A program made the translations under genes and the position numbers. The notes below the pieces were generated by a model. The model was given only the letters and a program-made list of their open reading frames with translations. It had not been told where the DNA came from and searched no databases. Of a stretch of DNA of 64,000 nucleotides, positions 1-10,160 are shown piece by piece (the first letter of the stretch is position 1; every line of letters starts with the position of its first letter). Origin of the DNA: Prosapia bicincta (Eukaryota; Arthropoda; Insecta; Hemiptera; Cercopidae); NCBI GenBank assembly GCA_036971475.1, contig JBAIZL010000425.1:1676001-1740000 (forward strand), read 5' to 3'.

Positions 1-1575
1 GAACAATGGGCAAATGAAAATGCTATGGCAGTAAATCACTCAAAGACTACATTCCAGCTCTTCTCTCTGTCCACCAAACGCCAACATTTAATCTTAAAAT
101 ACAAGGATAACGTTCTTGAAGAACACAACATCTCTAAATACTTGGGAGTCTCAATGGACCGAAAACTAACCTGGAAACCGCATATGGAATACTGTGCCCA
201 GAGAGCTATAAAGAGATCAAAAATATTAAAACGACTTACGGCCACTACTTGGGGTGCAAATCAGGATGTCCTTATTGCAGCTTATAAGAGTTATGTCAGG
301 CCGATCCTCGAATATGGAGCTGAGGCAACTATTACAGCATCAAATGCAAATTCGCACAAATTAGAGATCACCCAGAACATTGCCCTTCGAGTTATAACAG
401 GGGCCCCAAAATCTACCCCTGTTGCTGCAATGGAGGCCCAAACCCAAATCGAACCTATGCTGGCTAGAAGAAACAAACTAACACTCAATTTTTGGGAGCG
501 GTACAAGAGGACATACAGTCATCGCTGGATATATTACAGGCATGCGACCGAAAGGCTAAAAACCCAAAAAACATCACTATCAACGTACAACGATCTCCTG
601 AATAAATACAATATTCAGCCGGGAGTACCAGCTAAACCGGTTCAACATTTGACTTTTAACAACCTACCACCAGCTAGTCTGAAACTGCAAAACCATAATG
701 CCTCAAAAAGGCAATCAAATCCCTCAGAGCTGAGGGCAGCAGCCCTTGAAACTATTAATTCTAACTTCCCGCCAGATGACTGGCTACACATCTACACAGA
801 TGGATCATCAGCAAGCGGTGGAACAGGAGCTGGGTTCCACAGCCGATTATTCGAAGGGGCTGTGGCAGTTGGCAGTAGCCAGAGCAATTATGATGGGGAG
901 GTTGAAGCTATCTTGGCAGCATCCATTGAACTTGCAAAAATCAAAGGGACCTATAAGGCTGTATTTCTTGTGGACTCTATGGCAGCAATGCAGGGTGTCA
1001 CTAGCAACAGACAAGTGGAATGCCGCCGAACATTGTCCTGTAGAAAGCAACTAGACTCCCTTCAGGAGAAGGGTTGGCAAATTCACATTCAGTGGGTGCC
1101 AAGTCATGTCAATATAGAAGGAAACGAGAAAGCCGACTCTCTCGCTAAACAGGGAGCTGCTTTACCGCAGCCACTTATCTCAACCTCTTTTCAATCGGTC
1201 AAAATACAGATAAACTCAGCTTTAAATCGCAGCACGAGAGAAAACCTAATCAGGGCCTCTCAAAACAAAAGCTGGGCTACACTCGTCACCGAAGGACCAA
1301 TAAACCGTAGCCTTCCCCGCCGCACTGGTGTAGCACTGTTCCGCCTGGCTACTGGCCACGACTACCTGGCGGCACACCTCCACAGGATTCATGTACTCCA
1401 AGCGCCGGATTGCATGTTGTGTGGAAACGGAACTATGGATGCGGATCACCTCCTCACATGCACTTCCTTGGGCTACGTCCAGCCAGACAAAAAGGACAAT
1501 GAGGGACGTCTCTCTCTATTGTACTGGTCAGCGCGCCACCAAATGGCCCAGCAGCCAAGGGTGGGCGTTGGCTAG
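1..1575 (+). CDS. Non-LTR retrotransposon ORF2, C-terminal part (RT thumb, RNase H, Cys/His tail)
   Basis: The frame is open from the first base, so the protein is cut by the window edge. The start is the reverse-transcriptase thumb region, with the family motif YLGVSMDRKLTWKPH near 137-181 and VRPILEYGAE near 297-324. An RNase H domain follows (about 780-1160) with all catalytic residues visible: D in YTDGSS (~799), E in GEVEA (~898), D in FLVDSMA (973), and H and D in SHVNIEGNEKADSLAKQG (1105-1155). The tail has a CX2CX8HX3C pattern at about 1414-1464. RT plus RNase H without LTRs indicates the I/LOA/Ingi-like group; the exact clade cannot be fixed. The visible part has no frameshift or stop, so this is a fairly young copy. 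The TAG stop at 1573-1575 is followed by a short TAAG-repeat tail. A decayed relative lies at 28.6-30.0 kb. Confidence 0.9.
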   Translation, partial: EQWANENAMAVNHSKTTFQLFSLSTKRQHLILKYKDNVLEEHNISKYLGVSMDRKLTWKPHMEYCAQRAIKRSKILKRLTATTWGANQDVLIAAYKSYVRPILEYGAEATITASNANSHKLEITQNIALRVITGAPKSTPVAAMEAQTQIEPMLARRNKLTLNFWERYKRTYSHRWIYYRHATERLKTQKTSLSTYNDLLNKYNIQPGVPAKPVQHLTFNNLPPASLKLQNHNASKRQSNPSELRAAALETINSNFPPDDWLHIYTDGSSASGGTGAGFHSRLFEGAVAVGSSQSNYDGEVEAILAASIELAKIKGTYKAVFLVDSMAAMQGVTSNRQVECRRTLSCRKQLDSLQEKGWQIHIQWVPSHVNIEGNEKADSLAKQGAALPQPLISTSFQSVKIQINSALNRSTRENLIRASQNKSWATLVTEGPINRSLPRRTGVALFRLATGHDYLAAHLHRIHVLQAPDCMLCGNGTMDADHLLTCTSLGYVQPDKKDNEGRLSLLYWSARHQMAQQPRVGVG

Positions 1576-1586
1576 TAAGTAAGTAA
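1576..1586 (+). repeat. 3' tail of the non-LTR element, (TAAG)n-like
   Basis: Directly after the ORF2 stop the sequence reads TAAGTAAGTA and then joins DNA that matches 7133 onwards. Short simple-repeat tails of this kind end many non-LTR elements, so this is taken as the 3' boundary of the insertion. The 5' end lies outside the window, so no target-site duplication can be checked. Confidence 0.6.
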
Positions 1587-1775
1587 TTCCCTATTTCATC
1601 GCTATACCTAGCGTGATAGGTTTCTTTATGTAATGTTGTTTGTAATGTCTGTTGCACAGAAGTCCCCGGTGAACAATTGTTACTGAACTTTAATGCAGCA
1701 AACTATAAAATTTTCTTTACTTTCCATTCCAAAATTATATATAGAGATATAAACAATGTACAAGATGTTTTCAAA
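1586..1775 (+). repeat. Dispersed repeat fragment, same family as 6.6-7.9 kb
   Basis: This stretch aligns by eye with 7133-7305: both carry ATTCCCTATTTCATCGCTA, then a TAGGTTTCTTTAT block, then AAGTCCCCGG and GTGAACAAT, with scattered substitutions and small gaps. A shorter match lies at 7808-7865. The retrotransposon tail abuts it directly, so the element probably inserted into an existing copy. No coding signal is seen. Confidence 0.7.
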
Positions 1776-2765
1776 TTATTTTGTTTCATATTTATTTCAT
1801 GTTTAAGTTGGACTTTATGAAAAACAGAACTATTAAGGTCCTGTATATTGACCAGATAATGTCAAGAAATTAAAGTCTTTCTAACGTATCGTGTAGGCCT
1901 ATTTGCTGTAGATCAATTATCTTTTTAAAATTATTAACAGCAGTTTTGTCTAATTGATAGAAGTGAGATTATCTTCGATTTTTAGAGGTGTTTTTAGATC
2001 GAAATATGTTAAACACTTGTATAAATAAAACCAGTAACTTTGTATATCATCATAACATGAGCAGCAAGGAACTACACATTTACCAAGCATGTCGGTTGGT
2101 TTGCTGTAACACTCAGAGATATGGATTTGCGTGAACCTCCATAGTTTTGATAGCCCTCGGTTTATAAACTATTCACTCAAAAAACAAATATAATTATAAA
2201 AATACGTATGATAATTATTACAAATAAAATAAATACAAATATAAATGATAATGCACAAATAAAAGTCCTTAGATATTCCTTGGCACTGAGACCATTTTCA
2301 CATAGCTAACAATGTACTACTCAAAAATATAGTCTAATAGAGGATGTCGTTGAAACCTCTATTGCACAACCTTAAATTGCTGCAATGGTTACCACATGAT
2401 ATCATGAATAATGCTCTAGGTTTAAGAATGAACTATAAGAATAAAATGAACAAAAAACTGGAATAACTGTATCGAACCTTCCGTCCCAACCAGACAATGC
2501 AAAAGGAAGCGGAAAACTACAACACAATTAAAGCAACGAGAAAAAGAATGCATATAAATATTAACAAACAAAAATAATAGTGGAACACCATAAATGGTAA
2601 GGGGAATGGAAAATTTGCAAGGAAATTCGTTTTCCATTCTGCCACCTAATAATATTCTGACAAATATATGTACATCTTTATAATATTTGTAATTATAACA
2701 GTAAATAAAAACAATGCCAATGGCATTGCATGTGGCAAAACCACATCCATTACAACAAAATCAGA
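1776..2765. other. AT-rich non-coding DNA
   Basis: No supported gene, RNA or transposon. At 2186-2265 there is a cryptic ACAAATATAA-type simple repeat like the longer one at 7866-8130. The short open frames are not coding-like. Confidence 0.5.
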
Positions 2766-2769
2766 AAAT

Positions 2770-2935
2770 ATGCCATACACAATACTACATGTAATTCCTC
2801 TTGCAATACCGTATGCAATACCTCAAGCAATATCAAGTGAATACCACAAGTGTACCGCGTACAACACCATTCTACACGGAATACCATATGTAATACCGCA
2901 TACAATAGGATTTTCAATACCCCTAGCATTATTAC
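2770..2935 (+). repeat. Degenerate 12-bp tandem repeat (GCAATACC-type)
   Basis: About a dozen imperfect 12-bp units run through the stretch, for example GCAATACCGTAT followed by GCAATACCTCAA, GCAATATCAAGT and GAATACCACAAG. The open frame here repeats an Ile-Pro pattern only because the unit length is a multiple of three. It is read as a decayed minisatellite, not a gene. Confidence 0.6.
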
Positions 2936-2952
2936 ATTATATGCTACTCTAA

Positions 2953-3650
2953 TACTACTATTTTAATATAATTAATTTTAATGGTATATATACAATAAAG
3001 CGTCGAAATACGAGAAAATGTTATTCAGCTTCAAAGCCGATTCAGAGGGCAAAAACGTAACTTGATCATCTCTTTGAGATGTAAGAGTTTATAATTTATA
3101 CAAGAGTTAATATTATAAAAGGAATGAATGACACCAAGGTGTAATTGATAGTTATCTACTAGGAGAAACGGAATTTAGAAATAAATTTAAAAACGAAGTG
3201 TTTAGGAAAGGCGCTTGTACGCTAGCGTTCACTAAGAAGGCACTGCAAATTTTCTTTCATGTGACTATGTATGCCAGGTAAAACCAATAGAGGCAGGGCG
3301 TGAGTATACGAATTAGGAACAAAGTATGTAACAAATACAAGGTGAAATACAAGACGCCCGTAACAGAAACATTACTGGCTGAAAGAAGAAAGAAAATGCA
3401 GAAATGGTGGAATTCGTAAACAGTTAACGCATTGACAAGCCACAACAAGCGAAACCAAAATATGGGTAGTTTAAAGATATACAAAGAATGTGAGATGAAA
3501 TAGAAGAGAACAATATTTCAAGACATGAAACACGTTTTTATGATAATGAAACATTCTTCAAAATGTTATCATTTGAGAAATTAAGAAAAACATTAATCTC
3601 TTATACCTCAATACTTTGCAGTAAACGTAAACCAACGAGCACACTATTAT
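2953..3650. other. Non-coding DNA
   Basis: Nothing recognisable on either strand. A 75-residue minus-strand open frame at 3257-3484 has no recognisable motif and is regarded as chance. Confidence 0.4.
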
Positions 3651-3659
3651 TCCATTTGA

Positions 3660-3845
3660 AGTTTGACAGGAAACGTGACATTTGGCAAAGCCATTAGCGT
3701 TGCATATGCAGTGCTCCTGTTATCAGCGGAAATGCATGGAAACAGGAATCAAGATAATCTCGTACATCCTCTAATTTGTCGATAACAAATTCATAACGAG
3801 ATCTGAGATAGAGTATAAGCTGAAGATAAAACTAATATTGAGGTT
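3660..3845 (-). pseudogene. Small secreted-type protein, N-terminal fragment (copy C)
   Basis: Read on the minus strand, this part of unit 1 encodes a hydrophobic leader-like segment and then a region close to the N-terminus of the copy at 4127-4576 (shared DYLDSCF and AFPL). It carries an in-frame TAG shortly after the leader and a frameshift near the GALHAT block, and the homologous C-terminal half is missing beyond the edge of the duplication. It is therefore a dead fragment. The family is not recognised. Confidence 0.55.
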
Positions 3846-4126
3846 AACAAAAAAAGGTAAAGAATTCATATTACTATGTTATTAACATGCATATTAATAT
3901 TAAATTAAAAACCGTGCACCACACAGGGTGTACAAAAATTTAGCAACATACAATAAATATTTTTTTAAAGTTAATAGTTCCAAATACACATGGCCGTATA
4001 TCATAATAATTGCGTATAGCTCAGTACACTGTGTCGCGATGTATTGCTGCGAGCTCTTCTTTTACTCAACTTATAAAAGTGTTAGTGGTGGTTGCGTGGA
4101 GTGTATTGCAGACTGCGCTTTTTAAT

Positions 4127-4576
4127 TTATGACCGTACATGAAGATATGTATTGGCAACAAAGTGACCAAGCAGTCTCACCTCCCGGGAAGTCGCCAAAC
4201 AGACGCCTGAGCGTCGGTGGCAACGTTGGTACTCTTGTTGAGTTCTAGTGATTTCGATGCCAATGTCCGGTACATGGTAAATGTTTGCACCCAGGAAATA
4301 CTCAAGCGATTTTACGTACGCTAAAATTTTACTGTCAATGTGTTTGTTGTAAGGAGATATGGCCCCACCATATTCGAACCGAGAAGTCACACTATTCAGT
4401 GACCTGAAGGAAACTACATTGACAGGAAACTTGACATTCGGCAAAACATTTAGAGTTGCATGTAGCGCTCCTGTTAGCAGCGGAAATGCCTGGAAACAGG
4501 AATCAAGATAATCTCGTACACCCTCTAAATAGTGCCCGTGCTTAGAAAAAACATAATTTGTCGTTAACATATTCAT
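4127..4576 (-). pseudogene. Unrecognised small protein, probably secreted, intact across the duplication junction (copy A)
   Basis: A 149-codon open frame beginning at an ATG. The frame continues upstream of this ATG without a stop for about 20 codons and encodes a hydrophobic stretch (VIILCYYLISEVA) like a signal peptide, also present in copy C. The true start has probably been lost or frameshifted. Blocks shared with the partial copies include DYLDSCF, FPLLTG, KHIDS, FLGANIY and DIG. In copy B the protein ends after Ile-Arg-Thr with TAA; here the matching codon is CAA (4238-4240), so about 37 extra residues are appended. Protein-level conservation between copies suggests the family was once coding. 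I do not recognise it and assign no function. It could still be one exon of a larger gene. Confidence 0.5.
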
Positions 4577-5019
4577 GGCAACTTCTGAGATAAGGTAATA
4601 GCATAAAATTATTACAAACGTTAATTTTAAAACGTTTTAGTAAATAATTCATTATTCTATGTACATATTAATATGAAATTATAAACCGCACAAAACACAG
4701 GGTTTACAAAAATTTAGTAAAACTCGATAAATATATTTTTCAAAGTTAATAGTGCCAAATCACTGTGGACGTCTATCATATTAATTGTGTATAGGTCAGT
4801 ACACTGTGTCGCGATGTATTGCTGCAGGCTCTTCTTTTACTCATCCTATATTGTCGGTGGTGATTGCGTGACGTGTATTGTAGACTGCGCTCTTTAAATA
4901 ATGCCCGTAAAAAAAGATATGTTTTGGCAACAAAGTGGCCAAGCAATCTCACCTCCCTAAAAGTTTCCAGACAGACGCCTGAGCGTCGCTGGCAACGTTG
5001 ACACTCGTGTTAAGTTCTA

Positions 5020-5178
5020 ATGATTTGCATTCCGATGTCCGTTACATTGTAAATGTTTGCACCCAGGAACGACTCAAGCAAGGGGACGTACTCTAAAACA
5101 TGACTGTCAATGTGTTTCTGGTAAAGAGATATGGTCCCATCAGCTTCGAACAGAAACGGTATAACATTCATTGACCTT
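5020..5178 (-). pseudogene. Small secreted-type protein, C-terminal fragment (copy B)
   Basis: Minus-strand frame matching the C-terminal third of copy A, with KHIDS, YV, FLGANIY, DIG and a final Arg-Thr before a TAA stop (5020-5022). Differences from copy A are mostly conservative (Ile/Val, Ile/Met). The homology stops abruptly near 5178, the end of the duplicated unit, so the N-terminal half is absent. Confidence 0.55.
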
Positions 5179-5179
5179 T

Positions 5180-6600
5180 GGGCTGTATGTAGGTCGTTCG
5201 TGAAGAACAGGATTTTCCAATGATCAGAACCTACTCTACTAACCTTTCACTTACCCGTCAATGTCAAAATGAGATTTGTCCGACATCGTCAAAGCCCAAT
5301 GAAATCAGATATTCTTTCTTGCTTCATAAAGATGGCGAATAAATTGATCATTAGTGTTCAGTTTTTAACGACTTACTGTATAACTTGATTGAACTTGAGT
5401 TCATGAAATTATTTTTGGACAGAGCTACGACTCTTAGACACTGGTCCTAAGAGCGACGTGGCTTTCCACAATGGAGGATTGCAAGGTATCGGGGTGCAAT
5501 GGGATATTCCCCGAGTGGATGACCAGACTACTTCCTCTTCCCTACTGAACCAGCGGCTTCGGTATTTTGAACCCACTTCGGTTTCCGTGTTAAGAAGCGT
5601 TGGCGCGAGGAGCAAGGTTAAAATATCACTTAGTCAAGTAGCCTTTCGACTAAACTGTCGCCTTGTTGATAACATGTCTATACGGCTATTACTCATGCTT
5701 GAATACTTCCCTGTACCATGGCTACTAAACTCCTAATGCTACACTATAACTTCCCAAAATTTATTTTCCTTCGCACTGCCTCCAACCTTCGAATGTTCCC
5801 ATGATCTTGAGCAATCATTTATTTAAAATGACAAAACTAAAACTGTATAACAGACATAGTATTCTCGAATATTAAAAAGGAATCTAATAGGGAAATTGTA
5901 AGATAATGTTTTAAGACTGAACTATTGTAATGTCTGCAAAAGATTGTTTATAACAAAGATGAAGAGGCTTTGTATTGTTGTTATTACAAGGCTTATGTCT
6001 CTAAGAAATGCAAGACGTGAATGATTGGAAAGAAAGTAAAGCTTTAATGTGAATGCTTGGACGTAAAACATTTCCAAGTAGTAGACGGGGGAGGGGGTGC
6101 AGAAAAGCATCACTTAGGATAACAACAAAGTATATTTACAGTATATAATTATATGCCAGAAAATATAAAAGGAAATAATGATTACATATTTATTAACAAT
6201 ATGAACGAAACCTTTATTGATATAAGTAGTATAGAATAATATTAGAACTTGTACGCACTACAACAATGTGGTGGCTTGGAGATATCAATATGTAAAACGA
6301 TGTATAACAGATACCTTTTAGAAATTATATTTAATTAAAATTATCAGTTAAAACTCTAATACACCTTACACGAAACTCTGGAAAAATATAGTAAAATCTC
6401 AAAATAGGAACTATTTATTTTTAATATGTTTTGTGAAACCTAACTTGATTTATAAATATTTTTACTGTAAAACTCTTTGGCAATAAACCTAAAAATATTC
6501 TCATAAGTAAAATAATTAAGTCTTCTGTTTAAAAAAATCGTTAGCACAAGTTACGAATATTTGACACATTTCATAAAAGATATACTTTTGATTAAAATTT
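5180..6600. other. Non-coding DNA
   Basis: No supported feature. Overlapping open frames on both strands at 5409-5736 have no family resemblance. From 5740 on the DNA is strongly AT-rich. Confidence 0.45.
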
Positions 6601-7865
6601 TTAACGCCATCGACGACGACGCTATCAGTGAGGGAATAGAGAACTATCCGAAGTAACAACGTAAACTTTCCGTTTGGAGGTAATAAAAATTTAATTTAAA
6701 TGGAACTGCACAGATTAAACGGAATCCCTTTCTAGCAATTAAGGGGATGAAATGAATTTCAATAAGTATTTCCAGAGGAAAAAAATGTAATTAAATAAAA
6801 ATATCTTTTGTTCTTACTCATTATTTTTAGTTTTTATTATTTGTAATAACAAAGGTTAATGTTTAGTGTGTAGTTATCTTTCAAATGAAACCTATTTAAT
6901 TGGTTAATATCACTTAATATCACTAATAATCACAATACTCAGATACAATCTTTATGGTATAAAATCTAGTGGTACGCATGTATTGGCAAACGGTGAACAT
7001 TTTACATTTGTTGTTGTAATTTTTAACAAATATTTGGTGACTACATTTCAGAGATAAGTCTGATGTTGTTAGAGAAAATCAAATTTCCCAAGTCAATGTA
7101 TAAAGTTTGCTTACTACTGATACACACTGGATATTCCCTATTTCATCGCTATACCCAGCGTAATAGGTTTCTTTATACAATGTAGTTTGTAATTTCTGTT
7201 GCAGAGTTAAAGTCCCCGGGTGAACAATGTACTTTATTGCGGAAACTATGCAATCCACTTTACTTATTACTCTAAAATAAACATTTTTAATTGTAAACAA
7301 TTTACACCATCGACAACGGCGCTATCAGTAAGGGAATAGAGAACTATCTGGAGTAAAAGCGTATTTCCAGTGAAACTATACAGACTAAACGAAAACCCTT
7401 TCTAGATATCAAGGGGATGAAATGAATTTCAATTACGATTTTCAAAGAGAAAGTTTTTTAATTAAATCAAAATATCTTTTATTCTTATTCTTTATTCTTA
7501 GTTTGTATTCTTTGTATTAAAGAATAGGTAAATGTTTAGTGTGTAGTTATCTTTCAAATGAAACCTATTTATTTGGTTTAGACTTCACTTAATAGTGTAC
7601 AAAATCACAGTGCTCTGATGAAATCATTGTGCAATATGCAGCTTGGTGGTATGCATTTATTGGTATGTGGTGAACTTTGGACATTTGTTATTGTAATTTT
7701 CGACAAATATTTAGTGACTACATTTCTGGGATAAGACTGATGCGTGGTTACAAAAAATCAAATTAACCAAGTCAATGTATGAAGTTTGCTTAGTACTGAT
7801 ATACACTGGATATTCCAAGTTTCATCGCTATACCCAGCGTATTAGGTTCCTTAATAGGTTCTTAT
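6600..7865. repeat. Tandem pair of a ~0.7 kb dispersed repeat
   Basis: The block GCTATCAGT followed by AGGGAATAGAGAACTAT occurs at 6621 and 7321, and GGATATTCC followed by TTTCATCGCTATACCCAGCG occurs at 7129 and 7808, giving a period of roughly 680-700 bp. Between these anchors the two units align with scattered changes. A third partial copy flanks the retrotransposon at 1586-1775. No open frame is conserved between the units, so it is a non-coding repeat of unknown class. Confidence 0.75.
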
Positions 7866-8350
7866 AAACATAAAAATGAGTACAAATATAAATTGACAAA
7901 AAAGATAAATATAAAATTATTAATATAAAACAAACAAAAATATAATTCCAAATAATTATAAATAACAAATATTTAAAAAAATACAAATATAAACAAAAAT
8001 GTAAAAAGAAATATAAAAATCAAATTAAATACAAATAAAAATGTAAATTTAATTACATATATAAATAAATATTTAAATATCCTTATAGTTATAAATTTAA
8101 ACATTAACATGAATATTAATATAAATAGAAATACAAATACATTTATAAATAGTTATTCAAATTAATCAAATGGATATAAATTTAAATGAATATAAATATA
8201 ACTATAAATAATTATATTATTAGGAATATGCCTAATAAATACAGTAACAGGTTTAGGTACAAGTACGAGTTCACATCCAACTACAAGTACAAATGCGAAT
8301 ACAAGTGCAAATTCAAGGGAGATTACATGTACAACTACAAGTAGAAACAC
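7866..8350 (+). repeat. Cryptic simple repeat, AAATATAA/ACAAGT type
   Basis: A long run of short imperfect repeats. The first part is built of TAAATATAAA and ACAAATATAAA variants; the last part (about 8255-8350) shifts to TACAAGTACAAATGCGAA-like hexamers. Substitutions are spread throughout, as in an old microsatellite. The AT bias excludes coding use. A mononucleotide C run lies shortly after, at about 8440-8450. Confidence 0.65.
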
Positions 8351-9460
8351 ATGTTCATATAAAAGTCCGTTATATTTTTCATATTTTTTAAAAAATGTAT
8401 AGTAGAAAGATTATTTTAATTGAAAGCTTTTCAAGGATTCCCCCCCCCCCAAAAAAATCAGTTGTATTTCAAGTAGTTAGTACTTCCATAACTTATGAGA
8501 AAACAGTGTGATATTGGAATTAAATTGTCCAGTATTTGAATGTCTGTACATAATAATCAACTCATGATAAGAGATTTCAGGCTTAGGGTTTTCGCAAGAC
8601 ATTTATGTTTTCTTTCGAAAATTTCAAAATATATTCTGCTTTTGTCTGTGTTTAGGTCTAGGATGTTTGTAATTAAGGTAAAGTTCTCTCTTTTTCTATA
8701 GTAAATTTTAATTTTATAAGTATCTCATTTACATAATCTTGAGTAACGTATTAGATTTTTAGTACTTTTTGATTCATGTACATGTACAAAATCTAACTAG
8801 TCCCTCCTGTCTCTCCAGTCTACTATTGATCCAACATAGATAGAGCCTATTTTAGGGCGAGATGTGAACATATTAAGTTCCTCCAAACTTTACCTGAAAC
8901 TTACCTCTTGCGACGTAAACAAGCCCAAAGTGAGAAGTGAAATTAGTTTTGGGCACGGACGGAATTTTATCAGCCTTATTGTGTTACTCCGCTTTGACGT
9001 CCTAAAGGCACTTTGTCTTCCTCCTCCGGCTCTCCAAACCCCTTTGCGACGGCAGCTCGTAACGTCCTTCATCATGGGCACTAACTTGATTTCGTTTAGT
9101 TTACTTCATTGTTCAAAGAATTTAAAGGAAGGTTCAATACTCTTAAACAAAACGTGTCATGTAATAATATAAACACCTTCCTAACATGTAACTTGAATAA
9201 AAGTTTATAGAAATGGAAATGATATAAAGAAATAGAAAAACGAAATTTAGTCAGTGAAACTCACGCGACAGAATTATACTTCAATAAAACTTATTCAGGT
9301 TTAAATAGATTCTATTTATTAGTAATAAAAGAATTAATTTATTAGAAAACCTTTATTAGAAGCTAAAAACTTACTGAATAACAAGGATCATTAAAAAAAA
9401 TTAAAGTGAATTCCTACTAGGGTCATTGAAAAATATTTTTTTATTATTTTTTGTTATATA
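8351..9460. other. Non-coding DNA with one GC-richer block
   Basis: The stretch 8930-9070 is richer in GC than its surroundings. The part CAGCCTTATTGTGTTACTCC, continuing into a CTTTGACG and GCACTTTGTC block, is echoed at 20358-20412. A 102-codon open frame at 8864-9172 overlaps it but is not supported by any motif. The rest is AT-rich with no feature. Confidence 0.4.
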
Positions 9461-9464
9461 AAGA

Positions 9465-9600
9465 GCCTGCAATTATTATAAATAAAGTAACATAACCCTT
9501 GGGTAAAAATCTGTTCTACCAAATAACTTACAACATAAAATCATCTGTCTTATGATATCATATATTATCACTTATTTTAAACTAAATGGAATGGATAGTC
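9465..9600 (+). repeat. Dispersed repeat, copy 1 (related to 32.3 kb)
   Basis: This stretch aligns with 32290-32430: both carry AAC or ACATAACCY...GGGT, an ACATAAAAT block, TCTGTYTTATGA and TTATTTTAA in the same order and spacing. A shorter third copy is at 10060-10160. The class is unknown; the copies are short and non-coding. Confidence 0.6.
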
Positions 9601-10055
9601 ATATTGTATACCTTGCCGCTTTTGTCAAAGGATTTTCTCACATGTAAAACTTAAATTATTTAAATTTAGTTTATGATGTATTACTTGAAGAAACTTTATT
9701 ACTTTAAAGTGTCATCACTAGAAGTTTAAAAATATGTATTTTAGTATGTTTCTTGAGTTTATAAATGATAAAAAGTATTTTAATAACGACTGAAAATATT
9801 ATCAAGATATGTACATGGAGAGTGTGAACTAATAGAAGGAGTTGAAATATTGTTCATGGAACTTATTTAAGAGAGCTTAGTAATAGCTTCAGACTCGTCT
9901 AAAGACATTTTCGTTTAAAAATTAAGAATAAATTTATTTTATTCATTATCATTATATTTAAATAGTTATAACAAATATAATTAACATACAATAGCATTAC
10001 CTAATTGACTACTAATAAAGAATAACATTCTACAATAATCTTTTAATGGACAAGT
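9601..10055. other. AT-rich non-coding DNA
   Basis: Nothing recognisable on either strand. Confidence 0.4.
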
Positions 10056-10059
10056 AATA

Positions 10060-10160
10060 AAATATGATATAACCTACTTGTTTAAAACAGCTGATGTAGA
10101 ATATACATAAAATCAGCTGTTGTATGAAATCATGTTATGGCTTAGTTTAAGCTATAATAA
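10060..10160 (+). repeat. Dispersed repeat, copy 3, with a small hairpin
   Basis: It shares the TAACCTA, ATAAAAT, CTGTT, TATGAAATC and ATGTTA blocks with the 32.3 kb copy. Inside are perfect 10-bp inverted arms, AACAGCTGAT at 10086-10095 and ATCAGCTGTT at 10112-10121, separated by 16 bases. Confidence 0.5.

Larger units (their letters stand above)
3655..5178. repeat. Two-unit tandem duplication, unit ~755-775 bp
   Basis: Unit 1 (about 3655-4410) and unit 2 (about 4411-5178) match along their length. The block CAGTACACTGTGTCGCGATG occurs at 4022 and 4797, and TTGACAGGAAAC occurs at 3663 and 4419. Substitutions and small gaps are frequent, so the duplication is old. Each unit carries the end of one gene copy and the start of the next on the minus strand, so only the copy spanning the junction keeps both halves. 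Confidence 0.85.

Noticed and set aside
5409..5736. Opposing open frames of 68 and 92 codons
   Set aside because: No recognisable protein and no splice or repeat support.
8864..9172. 102-codon open frame
   Set aside because: No domain, no codon signal, and an opposite-strand frame of similar size over the same DNA.
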